A stretch of 64,000 nt of DNA, from contig NZ_CABJCG010000004.1 of assembly GCF_902364025.1 (NCBI RefSeq), positions 245,592 to 309,591 of the forward strand, written 5' to 3'. A program made the translations under genes and the position numbers. The notes beneath the pieces are model-generated. The model did no database searches. It was not told where the DNA came from and saw only the letters and a list, made by a program, of their open reading frames with translations. The DNA is from Enterocloster lavalensis. Lineage in GTDB: Bacteria; Bacillota; Clostridia; Lachnospirales; Lachnospiraceae. This document shows positions 7,623-23,527 of the stretch, piece by piece (within the stretch, counting starts at the first letter, position 1; every line of letters starts with the position of its first letter).

Positions 7623-7760
7623 ATGGCAAAGGACGAGACAAACGCAACCAACCGCGACACATCAAGCGATACCGACCGGACCAGGAAATCGGGCTGCGGT
7701 TCTGTGGAACCCCTTCCCGAGAGCTCCAGACCGCGGCGCGACGGCCCCGGCGGAGACTGA
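7623..7760 (+). CDS. Small hydrophilic protein, 45 residues
   Basis: This frame is too short for standard gene lists but has an ideal ribosome site, GGAGGTGA, five bases before the ATG, and ends at TGA 7758-7760, just before a strong terminator. The product begins MAKDETNATNRDTSSDTDRT and is rich in Thr, Asp, Arg and Pro, with one cysteine (SGCGS) and no hydrophobic segment; it is probably disordered. I do not recognise a family. The site and terminator support translation, but no homology argument can be made. Confidence 0.5.
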   Translation: MAKDETNATNRDTSSDTDRTRKSGCGSVEPLPESSRPRRDGPGGD

Positions 7761-7777
7761 TTGGGGAGAAACCAGCA

Positions 7778-7838
7778 AAAAAGAACGGAAGCGGACTCCG
7801 GGAGATCAGATTCCCGGATGTTCGGCTTCCGTTTTATT
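7778..7838. terminator. Bidirectional terminator
   Basis: An outer stem AACGGAAGC (7784-7792) pairs with GCTTCCGTT (7825-7833), and an inner CCGGGA/TCCCGG stem lies inside. A-rich sequence to the left and TTTTATTTT to the right allow use by the small gene at 7623 and by the convergent GntR gene. Confidence 0.8.
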
Positions 7839-7875
7839 TTGGGTATTCAGATATAAAGCGGCGGCCGGTGGTGCC

Positions 7876-9378
7876 TTACCGGATACAACGCACCTCCTCC
7901 TGCCGCAGAAAGCGCTCGCACTCCTCCGCAAATCCCTCCGCACTACCCTCTTCCAGACACTGCGCGAGCAGCTTCGCGGGGGAGGGGACGCCGTCGGGGC
8001 CGGGGACGCTGCCAGCGCCGGGATCAGAACCGTTGCCAGCGCCGGGGCCTCTGCCAGGGCCGGGATCAGAACCTCTGCCCGGGCCCGGGCCGTTGTCAAG
8101 GCTGTTATGGAGGCCGCCTCCGGCACCGCTGCCAGCGCCGTTTTTCCGCCGCTGCAATTCCAGTGGATAGCCCCAGGCGGCAAGCTGCCGGACCATGCCG
8201 TAGCACTCCCGGACAAACATGGAGGGACATTGGACTACGATAAAATCCAGTATCCGCTCAAGGCAGAGACAGCGCTCTTCCCCCTTTAAACAGGACAGGC
8301 GCCGCTTTAACTCCGCTGCCGCCTCCGGCGCCGCGCTCTCCAGGGCGCACCGGGCGACCGGGCGGATGGTGAGCGCCAGAAACTGCAGGCTTTCCCGGTA
8401 CAGCCTGAAGCCGTCCCGAATCTCCGGGCTCTCCAGATCCATTTCCCCCGGCTGCTCGCAGACCAGGGTTCCCTTTCCGTGGCGGGAGCGGACCAGGCCC
8501 AGGCGGCTTAAAAGCTCCAGCGTCCGCCGCACCGTGTTCACCCCAACCCCGTAGGTCCCCGCCAGCTGAGGCAGGGAGGGCAGATAACTGCCCGCAGGAT
8601 AGGTCTGATCGAGCATCTCCCGGATCAGGCGGGATGCCAGGGTATAGCGCAGCTGAGGCCTCCGGCTGTAAATATTGCATTGAAAATGCACGGGCTTTAC
8701 ATTTTCCATGTGATACTCTGCGGCCGCCTGCTCCATAAATGCGTACAGCTGCCCCGCGGCGACGGCGGTGATCCGCTCCAATTCCCGCTGCAGCAGATCG
8801 ATAATTTCATCCCTGGACGTGCCCGGCAGATTCAGAGCCGGCCGCTGCCGCTCCTCCCGGTTGGTCAGATACGGGTAACGGATGTAGCGGATCACTTCCC
8901 AGTAGCAGTTTATGATCAGGCCGTTGTTCAAGGCTTTCAGGGCGAACATGTACAGCTGCACCGGCATGGACACCGCCCCGGGTCCGGGATCGGAGAGTCC
9001 CTGCAGCAGCACCTCCCACTCCGCTTTGCTCCAGCAGCGCAGACCGGCCTGCCACAGCGGTTCGATCAACAGCTTTTGGGCCTGTATCAGGTCCCGGATT
9101 CCCTCCCTGCGCGGCACAAAATAGGCGGCCGCGTTCCGACGGAAATCGGCGGATTCCGCCTCGTAGACCACCAAAGCGGCCCTTCGGGCGTCCATTTTAA
9201 TATAACCATTTTTTTCCAAAATCCTCAGCCCCGCTCTCACCGTAGCGGGCGCCATTCGGAATATTCCGCATATTTTTTGGATCGACGGAAGCCGGTCTCC
9301 GCGGACATAAAAACCGCAGCGTATTCTGGCCTCATAATATTCGTATATCAGACGGTAAAACTCATCGCCAGACTTCAT
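7876..9378 (-). CDS. GntR-family regulator with two winged helices
   Basis: 500 residues, about twice a normal GntR protein. Residues 1-75 form one GntR winged helix (RLIYEYYEARIRCGFYVRGD, then LPSIQKICGIFRMAPATVRAGLRILEKNGYI). A second, clearer one lies near 245-320 (LIREMLDQTYPAGSYLPSLP, YGVGVNTVRRTLELLSRLGLV, GKGTLV). The helical segments after each have no obvious match to FCD, UTRA or aminotransferase domains. The C-terminal 110 residues include a Gly/Pro/Asp-rich tract of GPGPGRGSDPGPGRGPG type before a final helix. GGAGGGGACGGG precedes the ATG. Targets are unknown; it faces the convergent small gene and follows no obvious operon. Confidence 0.8.
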   Translation of the reverse strand: MKSGDEFYRLIYEYYEARIRCGFYVRGDRLPSIQKICGIFRMAPATVRAGLRILEKNGYIKMDARRAALVVYEAESADFRRNAAAYFVPRREGIRDLIQAQKLLIEPLWQAGLRCWSKAEWEVLLQGLSDPGPGAVSMPVQLYMFALKALNNGLIINCYWEVIRYIRYPYLTNREERQRPALNLPGTSRDEIIDLLQRELERITAVAAGQLYAFMEQAAAEYHMENVKPVHFQCNIYSRRPQLRYTLASRLIREMLDQTYPAGSYLPSLPQLAGTYGVGVNTVRRTLELLSRLGLVRSRHGKGTLVCEQPGEMDLESPEIRDGFRLYRESLQFLALTIRPVARCALESAAPEAAAELKRRLSCLKGEERCLCLERILDFIVVQCPSMFVRECYGMVRQLAAWGYPLELQRRKNGAGSGAGGGLHNSLDNGPGPGRGSDPGPGRGPGAGNGSDPGAGSVPGPDGVPSPAKLLAQCLEEGSAEGFAEECERFLRQEEVRCIR

Positions 9379-9419
9379 CCCGTCCCCTCCTTCGCCGCCC
9401 GTTGCAACGGCGCGCGCCT

Positions 9420-13012
<3,593 letters not shown>

Positions 13013-13016
<4 letters not shown>

Positions 13017-15595
13017 TTCCTCCACAAACTGCAGCCGCCCTTATTGTTTTTCTTCGCCTGGTATAATGCCTGATCCGCCCATTCAATCAGCTCCTCTGAG
13101 GAATCCGGCTCATTCCGGCGGACAACCCCCGCCGTGCACGCCGCCAGATTTCCTCCGGCCCCCATTTCCCGGATCGCCCGGCAAATCTCCTCGCCCTTTT
13201 TGAGCGCGGCTTCATCGGTCTTCATCTGCTTCATCACCACCACGAACTCATCCCCGCCGTAGCGCGACAGGATATCGGATTCCCGGGTGTGGGAGCGCAG
13301 AAGCTGGGCAAACTGCCGGATATGGCGGTCCCCCTCCGCATGCCCGAAGGTGTCGTTGATCGACTTCAAATTGTCCAGGTCGAACAGATAGAGCGCCAGG
13401 GGAGCGTCCTCCTTGCGCAGGGAATCCATGGCGGCCTGAAACCCACGGCGGTTTAACAGTCCGGTCAGATAGTCCCTGCTGGCCTCCTGCTGAAGCTCCA
13501 GGCTCCACTCCCGGGTCTGCGTGGCTCTGAGCGCCCGGGTCACCCGGCGCTTCAGGCTCTTCATGGTATGAGGCTTGCCGGCGAAGTCGTCGGCGCCCAT
13601 CTCCAGGGCCCGCTCCTCCATGCCCGCATCCGCTGAGGCCGTGGCGATAGCGCAGATGTTCCACACCGCCTTCTCCCGCTGCAAAATCTCCAGCACGGAG
13701 AAACCGTCAGGTCCGGAGAGGGTCAGGCTCAGGACCACCGCCCCGATCCGGCTCTCGTAGTCCGCGATGCAGCCCAGGGCCGCCTCGCCGTCCGCTGCCT
13801 CCACCACCTCAAACTGTTCTTTAAAGGTCTCCCGCACCTGCCCGCGGTAGGTTTCGTCTTCGTCCGCAATCAACAGAATCTGCCGGGGGCGGTCCTCCTG
13901 CTGCGATTCTTCAGCCTCCTCCGCCTGCTCTCCGCTTCCGGCCTGCTCTCTCAGCAGCTCCTCAAACTGGTCGCAGGGCATGGGTCTGGCCATATAGTAG
14001 CCCTGAGCGTAATCGCAGCCGATCTCGCGCAGCCGCTCCATCTGCTCCGGGGTCTCCACGCCCTCCGCCACCACGCTCAGCTTCATCCACCGGGCCAGGC
14101 CCATGATAAAGCGCAGGATTCCCTGCTTGTTGGGTTTGGCCGTCTCGCTCTGGATGAATTTCATGTCCAGCTTCAGGATATCAAGCGGCATCTGGTTAAG
14201 CATGTTCAAGGAGGAGTACCCGCTGCCAAAGTCGTCCATCTCGATGATAAATCCCAGATTACGCAGGCTGACCACCGTCTCGATGATCTGATTGGGGTCC
14301 TCGGTGTAGGCGCTCTCCGTGATCTCCAGGTGAAGCCTGGAGGGGGACAGCCCGTACTTGTTTACCGTGTTCATGAGGAAATCCGCCAGGTTCGCATTGT
14401 AGATGTCCGCCCGGGATACGTTGACGGAGACGGCGATTGCCGGAAGTCCCTTGTCGTCCCAGGACCGCAGCGCGGCGCAGGTCCGGTCCCACACGAACTG
14501 GTCCAGCTTGGTGATAAAGCCGTTTTTCTCAAACAGTGGGATAAACTCAGCCGGAGACTGGAAGCCCCACTCCGGGTGGTTCCACCGGATCAGCGCCTCC
14601 GCGCCCGCCAGCCGGTAGTCCTGAATGCGGTACTTGGGCTGCAGATAGATCACGAACTGTCCTTCCTTCAGCGCAGCCTCCATGCCGTCCGTGATGGCCT
14701 GCTCCCGCAGCAGCTTATTGCGCAGCTTATCGTCATAGGTGGCGAAATACTTTCCGTACTGTCCCTTGATGCTGCGGGCGGCCAAAAGCGCCCGGTCGCA
14801 CATTTGCTCAAAGGGAATGGTCCGGTCCACAACCGCGAACACGCCCCATTTCAAGGACACGCTCCTGGTGTTTGACATGGCGCTGATCTCGATCTCCGCA
14901 TTCCGGAACATCTCGTTGGAGTATTCCCAGCCGTGCTCCAGCAGGCACACGAACTGGTCCGCGTTGAACCGGCCGCAGAGGCCGCGCCCGTTCACCAACC
15001 GGGTGTAGAGCCGGGCGATGCCGCACAGCAGCCGGTCCCCGGCCGGAATCCCGAACACGTCGTTGATCAGCTTGAAATTCTCGATGTCGGAACAGATCAC
15101 ATCATAGCGTTTTTGGGGATTCTGTGCCAGCAGGTCCTTGGCCTTCCGGTAGAAAAACTCCTTGCTGTAAAGCCCGGTCAGGCGGTCGTACTGGAACTGG
15201 TTGACCATGGCAGCCGTCTCCCGCAGGTTGATGATGCTGGCCACACGGTGCAGGATCACCTGGGGCTTGTAGGGTTTTGCCACAAAATCGGTGGCCCCGT
15301 GAGCCAGGGCCGCCACCTCGTCGGTCTCGCCGTCATTCTGCGTGGTGACGATCACCGGTATGGTCGCGTAGTCGGGCGTGGACTTCATGATGGACAGAAA
15401 GGTGTAGCCGTCCATCACGGGCATCACCAGATCCAGCAGAATGAGAGATATCTCATCCTTGTACTGTTCCAGCAGGGAGAGCGCCTCCTCCCCGTTTTCC
15501 GCCTCCAGCACCTGATATTGATCGGCCAGTATCGTGTTCAGCATAGTCCGGTTGATCTCGTTGTCCTCAACCACCAATATTGTTTTATAGATCAT
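13013..15595 (-). CDS. REC-GGDEF-EAL-REC-GGDEF cyclic-di-GMP protein
   Basis: 860 residues. REC1 (1-120) has ILVVEDNE and the phosphoacceptor in LILLDLVMPVMDG. GGDEF1 (about 140-290) is degenerate: the motif reads GRFNADQF, so it should not make c-di-GMP. The EAL domain (about 305-555) keeps AEALIRW, NVSR, EITES, DDFGSGYSSL and AEGVET and is probably an active phosphodiesterase. After an acidic linker, REC2 reads VVLSLTLSGPDG and seems to lack its acceptor aspartate. GGDEF2 (about 705-860) has an intact RYGGDEF. The protein may thus make and break c-di-GMP under control of the neighbouring kinases. ATG 15595 follows AAGGGG; the GTG at 15664 has no good site. Transcribed with the kinase at 9420. 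Confidence 0.9.
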
Positions 15596-15953
15596 TGTTT
15601 TATCCCCTTGTCCTGAACTGCCGCGCCAGCGTCCTCTGTCCCCGCGTTCGGTGAATCCGGTCACTCCAGAAATATTTCATATATTTTTTGTGTAAACAGT
15701 TTCTTAACTCTGTCCATATATATACCATTTTATTCTAGCATAGAAGGGTTGAATGTGCAATGCTTTTAGCCGGCCCGATTGCAGCGCAAACCCATGGTTT
15801 ATATAGGTTTTTAAGGTTCCCCCTTCCCAAAGGGCCCGCGCCCCGGGGCCGTCCGGGACGGCTTCCCGGGATGCAGAATAAGGGAAACGGCCGCCGGACC
15901 ATTTCCCTCATTTTACCGCGCTTATGCTTTTTTGCCGGATTTTGCCGGGCGCC
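15596..15953. other. Intergenic region between signalling genes
   Basis: 358 bp without a gene. The left 160 bp are AT-rich and should hold the promoter of the GGDEF-EAL operon (minus strand); no clear -35/-10 pair was found. The right part is GC-rich with nested inverted repeats, including AGGGAAACGG (15881-15890) facing CCATTTCCCT (15899-15908), which may act as a weak terminator for the kinase at 15954. Confidence 0.4.
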
Positions 15954-18836
<2,883 letters not shown>

Positions 18837-18934
18837 ATCTTTTTACCTCCTTTTATTGAACACCAAAGCCGCCTTGTCTCCATTCCGTCTAAGTTTACCG
18901 TATCCCGTGCCCAGGTGCCGCAGTGAATGGTCAT

Positions 18935-18968
18935 AAAAAACGAAAAACCCTTGAACGAGTCAAGGGTT
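18935..18968 (-). terminator. Terminator after tRNA-Ser
   Basis: Perfect 9-bp stem AACCCTTGA (18946-18954)/TCAAGGGTT (18960-18968) with a 5-nt loop. Read on the minus strand it is followed by TTTTTCGTTTTTT. It ends the tRNA-Ser transcript just before the kinase gene. Confidence 0.85.
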
Positions 18969-18981
18969 AAGGGTTTACAAG

Positions 18982-19071
18982 CGGAGACGGAGGGATTCGA
19001 ACCCTCGTACCGGGATGAACCGATAAACGCATTTCGAGTGCGCCGCGTTACGGCCGCTTCGCTACGTCTCC
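18982..19071 (-). tRNA. tRNA-Ser (anticodon CGA)
   Basis: The minus strand folds as a class II tRNA: acceptor GGAGACG/CGTCTCC with discriminator G, anticodon stem GCGCA/TGCGT around loop CTCGAAA (anticodon CGA, reads UCG), a long variable arm typical of serine tRNAs, and T loop GGTTCGAATCC. The 3' CCA is not encoded (GCTT follows). Length 90 nt. Confidence 0.95.
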
Positions 19072-19163
19072 TAAAAATAGCCAACTACCGTATTATACAC
19101 TAAAATTCATCTTTTGGGAAGTGGTTCGCTGCATTTTTTCCTTAATTTCAGCGATTTTTTTGA

Positions 19164-19291
19164 GCGAAATCCCGCGGGCAGGATTCCGGCCCGGGGGATT
19201 TCGCCGTTTTCCCAGGAGCAAAACACGTTTGCCGGGAAAACGGCAGGAACTCCGCCCGCTGGGGAGGCTGCGGCAGCGCCGCAGGCTTCCC
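19164..19291. repeat. Three consecutive large hairpins
   Basis: Hairpin 1 (19164-19204) has GCGAAATCCC/GGGATTTCGC ends and GC-rich inner pairs. Hairpin 2 (19203-19244) is a perfect 11-bp GCCGTTTTCCC/GGGAAAACGGC stem with an inner GCAAA/TTTGC. Hairpin 3 (19261-19291) is GGGGAGGCTGCGG facing CCGCAGGCTTCCC with two mismatches. They fill the gap between tRNA-Ser and the amidase gene. No T run follows on the minus strand, so they are not a simple terminator; a mobile palindromic repeat or RNA structure is possible. Confidence 0.6.
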
Positions 19292-19304
19292 GGTTTCATA
19301 CTGT

Positions 19305-20600
19305 TTAATATCCGAAATACTGGTTGATTCCGGTCAGCAGCCCGTCCGCCAGGGTATCCAGGGTGGCGGAGGAATGGTCCGATGCCTTATCGCCCAGCTC
19401 GATGTCCACGGAAGGGATGGTGGAGAATGAGGTCTGGGTCAGGTCCATCTCCATGGCTCCGTTGGAAAAGATCTTCACACCGGCGGATTTAAGCCCGGCT
19501 ACCAGGCTGGCGCCTAAGGCATTGTGCTGCTCCCAGTGGGACTTCACCGGCTCCATGTTCCGGTAGGACTGGTTGGAGGGCACGCTCATGTAGAAAGCCC
19601 CCTTGTTGTTGGTGGTACTGTCCCAGTGCAGGGCAATGTGGCAGTCGCTGGTGTTGTTGGCGATCACGGTGCGTGCGATGTTGTCCAGCTGGACGTCGTC
19701 GGTCTCCCGGATCATCAGCACGTCGTAGCCGTTCGCCAGTAGCTTGTCCTTCAGCTTCAAGGCCATGGCTAGAGTGACCTTGGCCTCCGGGGTGCCGTCG
19801 GAAAATGTCATGCCGCCGGACACCGCCACCGCCGAGGTGGCGCCCGCGCTGGTGGTGCCGCCTGTCACCTTGGGAGTGCCATCGGGATGGCATTGGGTCT
19901 TTACGCTGCTGCCCCCCGAGGTGCCGTGGCCCGCGTTGACGCAGATTGTCTTGTTCTTGCGGCTGCCCGCCTCGGAGCGGTACAGCTTTGCCGCCCCGGA
20001 ATTGATCTTGGAAAAGTCCGCGTACTTCCAGGAGGAGTCCAGCTTCACCTCACCCGCCTCCACGTTGGCGGAATTCGAGGCCGCCGTGGTCTCGGGGACC
20101 TCGGTGGTCAAAAATGCCGTGGCCACGTAGTACACCTGGCCGTCCATCACAATGCGGCTCCACTCCTCGCTGATTCCGGTGCGCTTAAGCTCCGCGCCCA
20201 CGGCGGCTGTGGTCACCACGTTGGAATTGTTCTGCTTGTTGCAGCTGGAGCGCACGTTCACCGGCGTCCCGTCCGCGGTTTTTACATAGACCGTCTCGTC
20301 CACCTCGTCGAATTCCGGGGGCTTGGCGGTGGTCAACTCCGCCTCGTTGCGGCTGGACTCAGGGGTGGGCTGGGTATTCCCGTCCGCCTGCCCGTTATCT
20401 GCCGCGGCCTGTCCGTCTCCGCTATCCGCCGCGGCCTGACCGTCTCCGCCGTCCGCCCGGTCCTGGCTGTCTCCGGCGGCCGTCTGGTCTGCGGCGGCCT
20501 CCACCGGCTTGTATGTCCCGCACGCGGAAAGGGCTCCGCTGGTGCAGAGCGCGCCTGCGCAGAGCACCGCCAAGCCCATTTTCGTCACTGTTCGTCTCAT
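19305..20600 (-). CDS. N-acetylmuramoyl-L-alanine amidase lipoprotein with SH3 domain
   Basis: 431 residues. A lipoprotein signal peptide ends in LSAC (lipobox). A low-complexity linker follows with GDGQAAADS-type repeats, then a bacterial SH3 segment (about 100-165, VYVKTADGTPVNVRSS to VYYVATAFL), and an Amidase_3 domain (about 220-431) with the zinc-site motifs CVNAGHGTSGG, IALHWDS and the glutamate of SVDIELGD. It should cleave the amide bond between muramic acid and the stem peptide at the cell surface. ATG 20600 has GGAGGA nine bases upstream and overlaps the mnmA stop as ATGA. Being coupled to a tRNA-modification operon is unusual. Confidence 0.9.
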   Translation of the reverse strand: MRRTVTKMGLAVLCAGALCTSGALSACGTYKPVEAAADQTAAGDSQDRADGGDGQAAADSGDGQAAADNGQADGNTQPTPESSRNEAELTTAKPPEFDEVDETVYVKTADGTPVNVRSSCNKQNNSNVVTTAAVGAELKRTGISEEWSRIVMDGQVYYVATAFLTTEVPETTAASNSANVEAGEVKLDSSWKYADFSKINSGAAKLYRSEAGSRKNKTICVNAGHGTSGGSSVKTQCHPDGTPKVTGGTTSAGATSAVAVSGGMTFSDGTPEAKVTLAMALKLKDKLLANGYDVLMIRETDDVQLDNIARTVIANNTSDCHIALHWDSTTNNKGAFYMSVPSNQSYRNMEPVKSHWEQHNALGASLVAGLKSAGVKIFSNGAMEMDLTQTSFSTIPSVDIELGDKASDHSSATLDTLADGLLTGINQYFGY

Positions 20601-21682
20601 AAAATCGTTCCTCCTCCGGCCACGTAGTCCCCGGTGTAGAATACCACGGCCTGTCCCGGCGTCACCGCCCGGACCGGCTCGTCGAACACGCATTCCACCA
20701 GGTCTTCGCCGATCTCGCGTATGGTACAGGCGGCCCCTCTGTGGCTGTAGCGGATCTTTGCATCGACCCGCAGCTGCCCGCCGTGAAGCCCGTCCACCGC
20801 CATCCAGTTCAGTTTACTACAGCGGAGGGTATTTGTAAATACATCTTCGCCTTCCCCGATCACCACCTCGTTGGTGTCCGGACGGATCTCCACCACGAAC
20901 ACCGGGCGGCCCATGGACAGGTTCAGGCCCTTGCGCTGGCCCACGGTGTAGTGGGAGATTCCCCTGTGGCGGCCCAGAACATTTCCCTGAAGGTCCACGA
21001 AATTGCCCTCGGGGCAGGTTTTACCGGTGTAGTCCTCGATAAAGGAGGCGTAATCCTTGTCCGGCACAAAACAGATCTCCTGGCTGTCGGGCTTGTGGGC
21101 CACATTGAGGCCGATCTCCTCCGCCATCCGCCGGATCTCGTCCTTGTGGTAGCTGCCCACGGGCATCAGGGTTCTGGAAAGCTGCTCCTGGGTCAGGTTG
21201 TACAGGGCGTAGGTCTGGTCCTTGGCCTCGGTGACGGAACGGCGCAGGGCGAAACGCCCGTTTTCCAGCCGCTCGATCCTGGCGTAGTGTCCGGTAGCAA
21301 TGTAGTCGGCCCCGATGGCGATGCTGCGGCGCAGCAGGGACTCCCACTTTACATAGCGGTTGCAGGCGATACAGGGATTGGGCGTGCGGCCCTCCAGATA
21401 TTCCCCTGCGAAGTAGTCCATCACGTGCTCGCGGAATTCCTGCTTAAAATTCATCACGTAGTAGGGAATCTCCAGCTGCATGGCCACCCGGCGGGCATCG
21501 TCCACGGCGCTTAAGCCGCAGCAGCCCCCCTGTTCCTCCTGCACGTCCCCGTCCTCGTCCTGCCAGATCTGCATGGTCACGCCGATCACCCGGTAACCCT
21601 GCTGTTTTAAAAGGTAGGCTGCCACGGAGGAATCCACTCCCCCGGACATGCCCACCACTACGGTCTTTTTCTCTTCACTCAT
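20597..21682 (-). CDS. mnmA: tRNA 2-thiouridine(34) synthase MnmA
   Basis: 361 residues, full length. It adenylates and thiolates U34 of Glu, Gln and Lys tRNAs, taking sulfur relayed from a cysteine desulfurase. Motifs: the P-loop GMSGGVDSSVAAYLL, catalytic cysteine NPCIACNRYVKWE, second cysteine SQEICFVPDKDYASF, and the family stretch DQTYALYNLTQEQL. The C-terminal beta-barrel ends in GQAVVFYTGDYVAGGGTI. It lies six bp after nifU, matching the supply of sulfur by NifS. Start at 21682 has only a weak ribosome site, so coupling to nifU is likely. Confidence 0.97.
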   Translation of the reverse strand: MSEEKKTVVVGMSGGVDSSVAAYLLKQQGYRVIGVTMQIWQDEDGDVQEEQGGCCGLSAVDDARRVAMQLEIPYYVMNFKQEFREHVMDYFAGEYLEGRTPNPCIACNRYVKWESLLRRSIAIGADYIATGHYARIERLENGRFALRRSVTEAKDQTYALYNLTQEQLSRTLMPVGSYHKDEIRRMAEEIGLNVAHKPDSQEICFVPDKDYASFIEDYTGKTCPEGNFVDLQGNVLGRHRGISHYTVGQRKGLNLSMGRPVFVVEIRPDTNEVVIGEGEDVFTNTLRCSKLNWMAVDGLHGGQLRVDAKIRYSHRGAACTIREIGEDLVECVFDEPVRAVTPGQAVVFYTGDYVAGGGTIL

Positions 21683-21688
21683 GGCCGA

Positions 21689-22126
21689 TTAATAATCTTC
21701 CTCTTCTTCCTCTTCACCGATGTTGTCCTTGGGTTTCTCCAGCCCGTCGATGGTGATGCCGTTCTTCTGGGCGTAATCCCACAGCGCCGCGTGGATGGCC
21801 TCCTCGGCCAGCAGGGAACAGTGGATCTTCACGGGCGGAAGTCCGTCCAACGCCTCACAGACTGCTTTGTTGGTCACCTGCATGGCCTCGTAGATGGATT
21901 TGCCCTTGACCAGCTCCGTGGCCATGCTGCTGGTGGCTACGGCGGCTCCGCAGCCGAAGGTCTTGAACTTCACGTCCCGGATGATCTGGTTCTCGTCGAT
22001 ATCCAGGTAAATGCGCATGATATCGCCGCACTTGGGATTTCCCACAGTGCCCATGCCGCTGGCATTTTCAATTTCTCCTACATTTCTGGGGTGCTCAAAA
22101 TGGTCCATTACTTTCTCTGTATACAT
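21689..22126 (-). CDS. NifU/IscU-type Fe-S scaffold protein
   Basis: 145 residues, the U-type N-terminal scaffold only. The three cluster cysteines lie in NPKCGD, TFGCGAAVATSS and IHCSLLAEEAI, with the conserved aspartate after the first. It receives sulfur from the NifS gene upstream. The C-terminus ends in an acidic EEEEEED tail. The 216-bp gap to nifS is filled by the 33-bp tandem repeat. This NifS-NifU pair without an adjacent iscR or iscA is common in Clostridia. Confidence 0.95.
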   Translation of the reverse strand: MYTEKVMDHFEHPRNVGEIENASGMGTVGNPKCGDIMRIYLDIDENQIIRDVKFKTFGCGAAVATSSMATELVKGKSIYEAMQVTNKAVCEALDGLPPVKIHCSLLAEEAIHAALWDYAQKNGITIDGLEKPKDNIGEEEEEEDY

Positions 22127-22187
22127 AATTCAATCTCCTGTATTTCTGATGTTTTGTGAGCGGGCGGGGGCTCGTTGTCCAAGGAAT

Positions 22188-22338
22188 GTCCCGCTGCCCG
22201 CAGCGCTGTTGTCCGGGGACGTCCCGCCACCCGTGGCGCTGTTATCCAGGGAGGCCCCGCCGCCCGCAGTGCTGTTGTCCGGGGACGTCCCGCCGCCCGT
22301 GGCGCTGTTATCTGGGGACGTCCCGCCGCCCGTAACCG
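22188..22338. repeat. 33-bp tandem array between nifS and nifU
   Basis: Units begin at 22188, 22221, 22254, 22287 and 22320 (GTCCCGCCGCCCG...GTTGTCCGGGGAC), an exact 33-bp period, about 4.5 copies with alternating minor variants. There are no unique spacers, so it is not CRISPR. It sits inside the nifS-nifU-mnmA transcript. Confidence 0.9.
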
Positions 22339-22342
22339 GCGG

Positions 22343-23527
22343 TTACCGGCTGTTTTTCTTCATGAAGTCCTCGTACAGCGGGGACAGGTTGCGCAGGTAG
22401 GCTACGATCTCCTTCAGCTTCTCCACCACGTAGTCCATCTCCTCCTTGGTGTTCTCCTCGCTTAAGGTCAGGCGCAGGGAGCCGTGGGCGATCTCGTGGG
22501 GCAGCCCGATGGCCAGGAGCACGTGGGAGGGATCCAGGGAGCCGGAGGTACAGGCGGAGCCGCTGGAACCGCAGATTCCTTCCATGTCCAGCTTGATGAG
22601 TAAGGACTCGCCCTCGATGAACTGGAATGCGAAGTTCACGTTGTTGGGCAGACGGTTTTTGCGGGATCCGTTGATCCGGGTGTAGGGGATCTCGGCCATG
22701 ACGCGGTCCATCAGGTAGTCGCGCAGACCGGTCTCATATCTGGAGCGCTCCTCCAGCGTGGCCATGGCCAGCTCCACAGCCTTGCCGTAGCCAACGATGC
22801 CGGGTACATTTTCCGTGCCGGCACGGCGCTTGCGCTCCTGGGCGCCGCCGTGGATGAAGGAGCGGATCTTCACGCCCTTGCGGATATAGAGGAAACCGAT
22901 GCCCTTGGGGCCGTTTAACTTGTGGGCGCTGGAGCTGAGCATGTCGATGTTGTACTCGTCCACATTGATCGGCACATGGGCGTAGGCCTGCACCGCGTCG
23001 GTGTGGAACAGGATGCCGTGCTCTCTGGCGATCTGGCCGATCTCCCTTATGGGCTCGATGGTGCCGATCTCGTTGTTGGCGAACATGATGGAGATCAGGA
23101 TGGTGTCGGGGCGGATGGCCTTCTTAAGCTCATCCAGCTTGACCACACCGTTCTCGTCCACGTCCACGTAGGTCACCTCAAAACCCCGCTTCTCCAGATG
23201 GGCGCAGGTGTGCAGCACCGCGTGGTGCTCGATCTTGCTGGTGATGATGTGCTTTCCCTTGGACTGGTAAGCTTCCGCGGTGGCGGTCAGGGCCCAGTTG
23301 TCCGACTCGCTGCCCCCGGCGGTAAAATATATCTCTTCGGTCCTGGCTCCCAGGGACTTCGCGATGGTCTCGCGGGCCCCGGTCACCGCCTTTTTAGTGA
23401 TGGTTGAAAATTCGTATACGGAAGATGGGTTCCCGTAATATTCGCTGAAGTAGGGAAGCATGGCCTCCACCACCTCCGGCCGCGTCTTGGTCGTGGCCGC
23501 ATTGTCCAGATAAATCAACTGTTTCAT
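22343..23527 (-). CDS. nifS: Cysteine desulfurase NifS
   Basis: 394 residues. A PLP enzyme that removes sulfur from cysteine for Fe-S and thio-tRNA synthesis. Motifs: IYLDNAATTKTRPEVVEAML at the start, the PLP lysine in SSSAHKLNGPKGIGFLY, and the persulfide cysteine in SSGSACTSGSLDPSHVL. The ATG at 23527 starts the conserved sequence; the upstream 13-residue extension lies in the leader. It heads the nifS-nifU-mnmA-amidase operon. The promoter should be in the AT-rich 23,530-23,650; no convincing boxes were found. Confidence 0.96.
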   Translation of the reverse strand: MKQLIYLDNAATTKTRPEVVEAMLPYFSEYYGNPSSVYEFSTITKKAVTGARETIAKSLGARTEEIYFTAGGSESDNWALTATAEAYQSKGKHIITSKIEHHAVLHTCAHLEKRGFEVTYVDVDENGVVKLDELKKAIRPDTILISIMFANNEIGTIEPIREIGQIAREHGILFHTDAVQAYAHVPINVDEYNIDMLSSSAHKLNGPKGIGFLYIRKGVKIRSFIHGGAQERKRRAGTENVPGIVGYGKAVELAMATLEERSRYETGLRDYLMDRVMAEIPYTRINGSRKNRLPNNVNFAFQFIEGESLLIKLDMEGICGSSGSACTSGSLDPSHVLLAIGLPHEIAHGSLRLTLSEENTKEEMDYVVEKLKEIVAYLRNLSPLYEDFMKKNSR

